From assembly GCF_001653795.1 (NCBI RefSeq), contig NZ_CP011514.1:5514727-5578726 (forward strand): DNA of 64,000 nt. Reading direction: 5' to 3'. The stretch comes from Mitsuaria sp. 7. GTDB taxonomy: Bacteria > Pseudomonadota > Gammaproteobacteria > Burkholderiales > Burkholderiaceae_C. The notes beneath the pieces are model-generated. The model did not search any database, was not told where the DNA came from, and worked only from the letters and a program-made list of their open reading frames with translations. A program made the translations under genes and the position numbers. This document shows, piece by piece, positions 34,383 to 43,492 of this stretch (the stretch's first letter is position 1; each line of letters opens with the position of its first letter).

Positions 34383-35840
34383 TCAGTGAGTTGAGCGGCG
34401 GTCTGATTTGGCCGCGTCGCACTGCAGACCCGCCACGCCCAGCGCCCGCGCCGCCGCGCAGGCATTGATCGCGCCGGACACGCCCATCGAATCCAGGAGC
34501 GCGCGCTTCAAGTGCTGGGAGTCCGCGCCCGGTGCCGCCGCGCGCAGCAGCGCGATCACGCCGGTCGCATGCGCCGCGGCGAGCGAGCTCCCGGCATCGA
34601 TGTCGTAGCCGCCGCCCGGCACCGTCGTCAGCACGGCGCGTCCCGGTGCGGCGAGCCATCCTTCGGTGCCGCCGGCCTCGCCCGTGCTGGCCACGACCAG
34701 CGCGCCGGGCACCTCGCTCGGAAAACCCTTGCCGAGCCGGCCCGGCGGCGCCGCCGCAACCAGCACCGCGCCGCGTGAGAGCGCGTGCTGCGCGAGCTTC
34801 GTCAGCAGCGGATCGCTCGGACCGCCGAGACTCAGGTTGATCACGTCGGCGCCGTCGGCGATGGCCGCGCCTAGCGCCTGCGCCAAGGTGAAGGAGTTGC
34901 AGCGCGCCGGCGCCGGTCCCGCCTCCGCGCCGGCACGCGCAGCGTCCGTCCAGCACGCGCGATAACTTGTCACCACCGCGCCCGGCGCGACGCCGACGAT
35001 GCCCTGGCGGTTGTTCACCTTCGCGGCGATGAGGCCCATCACTTCCGTGCCGTGGCGCTCCGGCACGGCATCGACCTGCGCGCCGCCGCCGGCGACGTAG
35101 TCCCGCTGGCTCGCCACCTGGCCGAGCAGGTCCGGATGCCGCGCGTCGACGCCGGTGTCGATGACCGCGACCTTCACCCGCGCGCCGATGCTCACCTGCT
35201 GCAGCGCCGCGGTGGACATCTGCTGGAAGCCCTTCTGTAGGCCGAAGTAGGGATCGTTGTAGAGCGAGGCCGTCGAGGAAGCTTCTGGCGCTGGTGTCGG
35301 CAGAAGCGGCAAGGACGGCGTGGGCGCTGTCGCCGGAGCGGGTGTCGGTGTCGGTGTCGGTGTAGTCGGGGCCCGTGCGGGTGATGGTGTTTCAGGCGCG
35401 GGGCTGCTCAGCGTCTCGAACTCGTTGAGCGGTTGCGCGAGCTTCACACGCGCGTCCCGGCGCAGGCGCGCGAGCACGGCATCGGCGTCGTCGCCCGCGC
35501 CCAGCGCGTAGAGCATGCAGCGCAGGTTCAGCGGCGCGATGGTCCAGGCGGACTGTTCGCGCAGTCCGTACTCGCGCGCAAGCGCCTCGGACATCGCCAA
35601 CGCCCGCGCGCTGCCCGCGTAGCCGGCCATCCGGCGATAGTCGCCTCGCGCCGAACCGCCGGCGCCGGGCAGCGGCTCGCCGCGGTCCTCGACGGCCAGG
35701 ATGATGAGTCGGGCGTCGGAAGCGACGGCATCCTCACCTCCGGCGGCCTGGGACGGACCGGCGAAAGCCAGCGCAACGAACAGGACGCACAGCGCCAAGG
35801 CTCCCGCGATCCCCATGCGACGCGCGATCGGCGAGTGCAT
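34383..35840 (-). CDS. S8 (subtilisin-like) serine peptidase
   Basis: 485 residues. Signal peptide at 1-32 (ALALCVLFVALAFAGPSQA). An N-terminal domain (about 35-150) is followed by a Pro/Thr/Ala linker with PTPTPTPAP repeats (about 150-185). The catalytic domain has VAVIDTGVDARHPD (Asp), RHGTEVMGLIAAK (His), INLSLGG and the serine in AGSSLAAAHATGVIALL. The GTSMA motif of most subtilisins is altered to GSSLA, but the Ser is in place. Periplasmic or secreted. It ends an operon with an anti-sigma factor and an ECF sigma factor, 3 bp after the former, so it is probably the regulated product or a regulator of that pathway. Confidence 0.88.
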   Translation of the reverse strand: MHSPIARRMGIAGALALCVLFVALAFAGPSQAAGGEDAVASDARLIILAVEDRGEPLPGAGGSARGDYRRMAGYAGSARALAMSEALAREYGLREQSAWTIAPLNLRCMLYALGAGDDADAVLARLRRDARVKLAQPLNEFETLSSPAPETPSPARAPTTPTPTPTPAPATAPTPSLPLLPTPAPEASSTASLYNDPYFGLQKGFQQMSTAALQQVSIGARVKVAVIDTGVDARHPDLLGQVASQRDYVAGGGAQVDAVPERHGTEVMGLIAAKVNNRQGIVGVAPGAVVTSYRACWTDAARAGAEAGPAPARCNSFTLAQALGAAIADGADVINLSLGGPSDPLLTKLAQHALSRGAVLVAAAPPGRLGKGFPSEVPGALVVASTGEAGGTEGWLAAPGRAVLTTVPGGGYDIDAGSSLAAAHATGVIALLRAAAPGADSQHLKRALLDSMGVSGAINACAAARALGVAGLQCDAAKSDRRSTH

Positions 35841-35843
35841 CGC

Positions 35844-36623
35844 TCAGCGCCCCGGCGCCGCGGCGCCGACCGGCTCCGCGAGCAGCACGCCAGGCTCCGC
35901 GCGCAGCCGGTCCACCATCGCGGGAACGGCGCCCGCCGGTGTCGGCTGCAGAGGCGCCAGCAGCAGGCTGCTCGCGTCCTCGTCAGCGCCGACTATCCGC
36001 AACCCGTGGTGGGTCAAGACCTGGCGCAGCCGGCCCATGTCCACGCGCTCTTCCGGCACCAGTCGAACGACCGCACTGGCGGGCAGCGCGGCCGGCTGGC
36101 TCAGCGTCACGTAGTCGGCGGGCGGGTGGCCGTCGCTCCACAGGCGCAGACCCAGCACGCACATCGCCACCGCCTGCACCGCCACCGCCGCCGTCAGCCA
36201 GCGCGTCGTGCGCGATCCGCCATCGTTGGCCGAGGCACCGCGCACCCCTTCCACCGGCGTCGCCGGACCCGCGTCGCGATCGCGCGCCCACAGCCGGTCC
36301 AGGCCGGCCTGGATCGCGGCTTCGTCGGCGTCAACACCTGGCACTCGCGCCGCACCCGCGGCGCCCGCCGTGCTCGCGGTGCCTGTCCCACGCGGCGCGT
36401 CCTGCATGCCGCGGTGGATGTTGCGCTGCAGTTCCAGTTCATCGCGGCAATGCGCGCAGTGCGGCAGGTGCGCCTGCACCAGGCGGCGCTGCTCGGGCGT
36501 CGCCGTGCCGGCCACGACCCAGGCGATCGCGTCCCACACCTGGCGGTGCTCGTTCGGTTGACCCATCGCCGGATCGCCGGCTGGCAGTCCATGGGCGTCG
36601 GAGGGGGCGTCGGGGGAAGTCAT
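35844..36623 (-). CDS. Zinc-finger anti-sigma factor
   Basis: 259 residues from the ATG at 36623, which overlaps the sigma stop (ATGA). The N-terminal ZAS domain has the HxxxCxxC signature in QAHLPHCAHCRDELELQ. One membrane segment follows (TTRWLTAAVAVQAVAMCVLGLRLW, about 148-171), then a periplasmic domain of about 85 residues (LPASAVVRLVPEERVDMGRLRQVLTHHGLRIVGADED...VDRLRAEPGVLLAEPV). It should bind and hold the upstream sigma factor at the membrane; the periplasmic part senses an unknown signal. Confidence 0.87.
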   Translation of the reverse strand: MTSPDAPSDAHGLPAGDPAMGQPNEHRQVWDAIAWVVAGTATPEQRRLVQAHLPHCAHCRDELELQRNIHRGMQDAPRGTGTASTAGAAGAARVPGVDADEAAIQAGLDRLWARDRDAGPATPVEGVRGASANDGGSRTTRWLTAAVAVQAVAMCVLGLRLWSDGHPPADYVTLSQPAALPASAVVRLVPEERVDMGRLRQVLTHHGLRIVGADEDASSLLLAPLQPTPAGAVPAMVDRLRAEPGVLLAEPVGAAAPGR

Positions 36624-37243
36624 CGGATCGGTCCTTCGGTGCCGCTGGCCGGGGAAGTCTCGCCGCCCAGTTCGGGCAGCACGTTGCGCAGCCGGACGCG
36701 CGCATGGAACATGCGGGCCTTCACGGTGCCGGTGGCGCAATTCATGATGCGGGCGATGTCCTCGCAGGTCTCGCCCAGGTAGTAAGCCAGCTCCAGCGTC
36801 ACCCGCTGTTCCACCGGCAACGCGGCCAGGCCCCGCGTGACCCAGTCGCGCAGCTCCCGGTCCACGGACTCGTTGACCGAGGGCTCGGCCATCGCCAGCT
36901 CGGCCTCGTTCACCGAGGACGCGTTGATCTCCTGCGCCGTCACGCCGTCGCGCAGCGCCTTGAGCATGCAGCGGTAGGCGATGCCGTGGATCCAGGTCGA
37001 GACCCGGGACTCGCCGCGGAAGTTGCCTGCGGTCCGCCACACGATCCACAGCGTGTCGTTGACGACCTCCTCGGCCAGGTCCGGCCGGCCGCAGCTGCGC
37101 AGCACGAAGCGCGACAGCCGCGGCTGGCAGTGCCGGTACAGCTGCTCGAAGGCCGACCGGTCGCCGGCCGCGGCGGCCTGCAGCCAGGCACGCAGACGCG
37201 ACTCGGCGGCCGTGTCCGCTTCATTCGGAACAGGTTGAAACAT
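36620..37243 (-). CDS. ECF sigma-70 family RNA polymerase sigma factor
   Basis: 207 residues from the ATG at 37243. Region 2 is FEQLYRHCQPRLSRFVLRSCGRPDLAEEVVNDTLWIVWRTAGNFRGESRVSTWIHGIAYRCML. Region 4 is GLAALPVEQRVTLELAYYLGETCEDIARIMNCATGTVKARMFHARVRLRNVL. No other sigma regions are present, as usual for the ECF group. It overlaps the anti-sigma gene by ATGA. It should direct transcription of its own operon and perhaps more, but I do not see a GGAAC-type ECF promoter in the 52 bp upstream. Confidence 0.92.
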   Translation of the reverse strand: MFQPVPNEADTAAESRLRAWLQAAAAGDRSAFEQLYRHCQPRLSRFVLRSCGRPDLAEEVVNDTLWIVWRTAGNFRGESRVSTWIHGIAYRCMLKALRDGVTAQEINASSVNEAELAMAEPSVNESVDRELRDWVTRGLAALPVEQRVTLELAYYLGETCEDIARIMNCATGTVKARMFHARVRLRNVLPELGGETSPASGTEGPIR

Positions 37244-37295
37244 GGGCGACTGATTTCTGCAGAAGTGTCCCTCATGGGTGCCAGAATCGCCGCCG

Positions 37296-38021
37296 ATGGT
37301 TGCCGTGCCCCCAAAAAATCTCGCCCGAGCCGTCGCCCTCCTGGCGTCGGGCCTCGTCGCGTCGGGGCTGGCCGCTGCCCAGAACTGGGGCGGCACGGTC
37401 TCGGCGGTGACGGAGCGCGTCTCGCGCGGCATCAGCCTCAGCGGCGATCGTCCGGGCGCCACCGCCGACCTCTACTACCGCGACGACCGCAACTGGAGCC
37501 TGGGCCTGGGTCTGGGCACCATGCACATGCGCAACGGGGCGAAGGCGGAGGCCATCCTCTCCGCGACCCGGTGGTGGCAGATCGACGACCGCCGCGTGGT
37601 GACCTTGTCGGGCGCCCATTACGCCTACGCCGGCGGGGGCAACGCGGACCGGCTGCGCTACAGCGAGGTGTCGCTCGGCGGGCTGTGGGACACCACCGCG
37701 TGGGGGCAATGGGGCGCGACAGTGTCGGTGTCGCCGGACCTGGCGGCGTACTCGTCGTGGGGCTACCTCGGCCACCGCGGCGCGACCATCGCCGAGCTGA
37801 CCTGGCACCGGCGCCTCGTCGATGCGCTGGCCGCCGACGTGGGCTGGGGCATGGTCTCCAACTGGGGGCATGGCAGCGGGTCGTACCGCTTCGCCAACGC
37901 GGGACTGGCGTACACGGTCGGGGACTGGCGCTTCAGCGCCGGGCGGCTGTACAGCTCGCTGCCGCAACGCGGCGACCCCTCGCTGCAGCGCTGGGTCGCC
38001 GGCGTGGCCTGGTCCTTCTGA
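37296..38021 (+). CDS. Exported TorF-family (gcw_chp) beta-barrel-like protein
   Basis: 241 residues from the ATG at 37296; a Met at 37278 adds six. The signal peptide is KNLARAVALLASGLVASGLAAAQ. The mature protein begins GGTVSAVTERVSRGISLSGDRPGATADLYYRDDRNWSLGLGLG, the pattern of the proteobacterial TIGR02001/TorF family, and consists of alternating amphipathic strands ending in WVAGVAWSF with a terminal Phe, as in outer-membrane barrels. Role unknown. It is divergent from the ECF sigma gene with only 52 bp between, and converges on trxB across a REP-like element. Confidence 0.78.
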   Translation: MVAVPPKNLARAVALLASGLVASGLAAAQNWGGTVSAVTERVSRGISLSGDRPGATADLYYRDDRNWSLGLGLGTMHMRNGAKAEAILSATRWWQIDDRRVVTLSGAHYAYAGGGNADRLRYSEVSLGGLWDTTAWGQWGATVSVSPDLAAYSSWGYLGHRGATIAELTWHRRLVDALAADVGWGMVSNWGHGSGSYRFANAGLAYTVGDWRFSAGRLYSSLPQRGDPSLQRWVAGVAWSF

Positions 38022-38025
38022 GCCC

Positions 38026-38085
38026 TCTTGCTCCCTCTCCCGCTTGCGGGAGAGGGTGGGGGTGAGGGCCAGCGGCCTCTCGCAG
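38026..38085. repeat. REP-like palindromic element, copy 2
   Basis: Core palindrome: CCCTCTCCCGC (38033-38043), TT, GCGGGAGAGGG (38046-38056), with the same tail GTGAGGGCCAGCGGCC and CGCAGTC as copy 1. It abuts the trxB stop at 38086 and follows the plus-strand stop at 38021. Confidence 0.85.
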
Positions 38086-41059
<2,974 letters not shown>

Positions 41060-41063
<4 letters not shown>

Positions 41064-41986
41064 GGCGAGGTCGGAAGTGGGATCAGTTGTTCGGGGTCGT
41101 GCGTGCGGACCCGGCCGTCGGCGTCGACGAGCAGGAATCCGACGCCGGGCGTGCTCAATCGCGAGGCGGCTTCGGCGCCGATCAGCATGGCCATCGTGGC
41201 CAGCGCGCCGGCCGCGACGCACAGCGGCGCGACGACGCTGACGGCCTGCCAATGGCGGACCGGCTGGCCGCTGCGCGGATCGAGGATGTGGCAGCAGCGC
41301 CGGCCGTCGGGGGTGATGAAGAAGCGCTCGTAGTCACCGCTGGTGGCGAGCGCGCCGTCGCTGAGTGGAATGCGCGCGCACACCTGTTCCTCGTTGCGCG
41401 GATGCCGGATCGCGAACACCCAGGGCTGGCCGTCGGGACGCGGACCGATGACGCGGAGGTCGCCGCCCAGATTGACGAAGCCGTGCCGCAGGCCGAGGCC
41501 GCGCAGCGCGGCGACGGCGCGGTCGGCGGCGTACTCCTTGCCGATGCCGCCGAAGTCGATCTCCATGCCCGGCTGCGGCAGCGCGATCGCGCGTCCGTCC
41601 CACTGCACGCGCTGCCAGCCGATGCGCTGGAGTTGCAGCGCCAGCGCATCGGGCGTGGGCTCGCGACCCGCCTTGAAATCCCAGACGCGGCGCAGGCAGC
41701 CGCTGGTGATGTCGAAGAGGCGGTCGCTCTGCCGGTGCAGCTCGGCGGCGAAGTTCAGCAGCTGCGCCGTCTCCTCGTCGACGGCGACGGCATTGCGGCC
41801 GGCGCGTCCGTTGATCGAGGAGATCACGCTGTCCTCGCGATAGCGCGAGTACTTGCGTTCGATGCGGCGCACCTCGGCCTCGGCCGTCTCAAAGCCTTCG
41901 AAGGCCAGGTCCGCCGCCACGCCAGCGAGCACGATCTCGTTGGGCGAGGCCATCGCGGTGAAGGCATGGCGGTGGACGGACCACAT
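41060..41986 (-). CDS. apbE: FAD:protein FMN transferase (ApbE family), no signal peptide
   Basis: 308 residues. ApbE motifs in order: FTAMASPNEI, VRRIERKYSRYREDSVISSINGRAG, FDITSGCLRRVWDF, IDFGGIGKEYAADRA, FVNLGGDLRVIG, and SGDYERFF...HILDPRSGQPV...VSVVAPLCVAAGALATMAMLIG. It transfers FMN from FAD onto Ser/Thr of target proteins, normally in the periplasm. This protein starts MWSVHRHAFTAMASP, and the frame is closed 33 bp upstream, so it has no Sec or lipoprotein signal, which is odd for its usual role. It lies 72 bp after the DUF3570 gene, which carries an ApbE-like target motif, and overlaps dsbD. Confidence 0.92.
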
Positions 41987-42058
41987 GGCGCGCTCGTCAG
42001 GTTCGTGGGGCGGCGTTGTTCATCGGAGGAGGTCGTCGCAGCGGGTCGTTGAAGCCGG

Positions 42059-43258
42059 TCAGAACTTGTGCGACAGGCCGACCTGCAGCCAGTCGGCCTG
42101 GAATCGCGCCAGGCCCGGCGAGCCGCTGCCGCCCAGGCGCCAGGCGGCGCGCTGTTCGTAGTGCTCGAGGCTCAGGTCGGCGGTCCAGCGTGGCGCGATC
42201 TCGTAGGCGACCTTCATCCCGACCGTGATCGCACCGAAGGCGGACAGCCGCTGGTCCGGGGACAGGTATTGCGGCGATGTCGCCGTGTAGCCCGGCGGCA
42301 GCGGCGCGCCGAGCGACGCGTCGTAGACCGGGTCGTAATAGAACTTCGCCGCGCGCTGCGTCGTGTAGCGCAGCGAGGGCGTCAAGGTCCAGCCGCCCGA
42401 CACGGGCTGCACCCAGGCGGTCTCCAGCGTGTTGGCGCGCACGCCGAAGCTGTCGGCGTAGTAGCGCCAGCTGCTGCGCAGCGTCGCCTTCCAGTCGGTG
42501 AAATGATGGTTCCAGCGCGTCATCAGCGTGTACTGCTCGCGCCGGTCGGGACGTCGGTCGGGGAACTTGTACGGATCCGAATACATGCCGTGGCCCCAGC
42601 TCGCGCCCAGGCTCAGCTGCACCAGGTCCACCGAGGTCCAGGCCTGGGTCACGCCGGCGGTCAGCTGCGTGGTGTTGCGGCCGCGGCTGAGTGTCGGATC
42701 GTCGGAGGAGCCGATCCAGTCGTCGCTGTACGCGGCACCGAGGTTCCAGGTGGTGTTGTTGTCTTCGCTGGAGCGGCGATAACCGGCGGAGACGGTGCGC
42801 GAGCGGTAGTCGTGCTCGGTCGAATACGCGGCGCCGAGCGACCAGGCGTCGCGATCGTTGTAGCGCGTCACCTGGATATCGCCGGCCTTGCGGGTCTCCT
42901 CCAGCCGTGAGGCGCCGGAGACCGCGCTGTGATACCGCGGCGAGGCGCCGGAGACGCTGTCGTTCACGAGCGAGCCCTCGACCGACCAGCGGCCCGCGAC
43001 CGGCACCATCAGGTAGACGGAAGGCGCGGTGACCTTGATCCGGGCTAAGCCGGGCTGGCGGTCGCGGTAGTGCAGCAGCTTGACCGACATCTCGGCCTGC
43101 TCGGGCGGGGTCTCGGCAAGGGCGGGGGACTGCAGGCCGGGGAGCAGCAGCGCGGCGGCCAGAACGCCGCCCCAGGCGTTGCGGCTGCCGCCGCTGTTCG
43201 CGCCGGGGTCCGCGCTCACGTCTGCGTTCACGTCGTTCTCAGTTGCAGCCACAGCCAC
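42059..43258 (-). CDS. DUF3570 protein with ApbE-type flavinylation motif
   Basis: 399 residues. A polar N-terminus of about 28 residues precedes a signal-like stretch (GGVLAAALLLPGLQSPALA). The mature part matches DUF3570: MSVKLLHYRDRQPG, SVEGSLVNDSVSGASPRYHSAVSGASRLEETRKAGDIQVTRY, and many alternating strands ending in GLSHKF, a terminal Phe typical of outer-membrane barrels. DSVSGAS at residues 100-106 fits the ApbE consensus D-x-x-(S/T)-G-A-(T/S), and AVSGAS follows at 112-117. Its start overlaps the DUF4266 gene by 20 bp. Function unknown; probably an outer-membrane component of the redox complex. Confidence 0.85.
   Translation of the reverse strand: MAVAATENDVNADVSADPGANSGGSRNAWGGVLAAALLLPGLQSPALAETPPEQAEMSVKLLHYRDRQPGLARIKVTAPSVYLMVPVAGRWSVEGSLVNDSVSGASPRYHSAVSGASRLEETRKAGDIQVTRYNDRDAWSLGAAYSTEHDYRSRTVSAGYRRSSEDNNTTWNLGAAYSDDWIGSSDDPTLSRGRNTTQLTAGVTQAWTSVDLVQLSLGASWGHGMYSDPYKFPDRRPDRREQYTLMTRWNHHFTDWKATLRSSWRYYADSFGVRANTLETAWVQPVSGGWTLTPSLRYTTQRAAKFYYDPVYDASLGAPLPPGYTATSPQYLSPDQRLSAFGAITVGMKVAYEIAPRWTADLSLEHYEQRAAWRLGGSGSPGLARFQADWLQVGLSHKF
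42941..42961 (-). other. Candidate flavinylation motif DSVSGAS
   Basis: These seven codons encode D100 to S106 of the DUF3570 protein. The motif matches the target of ApbE flavin transferases (as in NqrC, RnfG and flavinylated fumarate reductases), except that the acceptor position is Ser instead of the more common Thr. The transferase gene is the next gene downstream. Confidence 0.45.
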
Positions 43259-43481
43259 CTCCTCCGACGCCGTTGCCGCCGGACGCGTTTTCCTTGCTCG
43301 TGTAGATGTGCTGCGCGAATCGGTCGCCGAGGACGTCGCCGCCCATCGTCATCTCGGGGCGGGCGAGCGCGCCCTTCTCCCAGGCTTGGGGAGGTTGCAT
43401 CGCGCAGCCGGTGCTGGCGATCGCGATCAGCGCGGCGATCGCGGTCGGCGCGCGGCGGCGCCAAGTGGAAGGCAGGGACAT
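43239..43481 (-). CDS. DUF4266 small lipoprotein
   Basis: 80 residues from the ATG at 43481, 11 bp after the large fusion gene. Lipoprotein signal with IASTGC, then AWEKGALARPEMTMGGDVLGDRFAQHIYTSKENASGGNGVGGGGCGCN. The conserved DUF4266 core is WEKG.LA.P.M, and the Gly-rich Cys-x-Cys ending is typical of the family. It is a small periplasmic anchor or linker of unknown function that in many genomes is linked to DUF3570 and thioredoxin genes (from memory, not checked). Confidence 0.87.
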   Translation of the reverse strand: MSLPSTWRRRAPTAIAALIAIASTGCAMQPPQAWEKGALARPEMTMGGDVLGDRFAQHIYTSKENASGGNGVGGGGCGCN

Positions 43482-43492
43482 CGGGATCTCCT

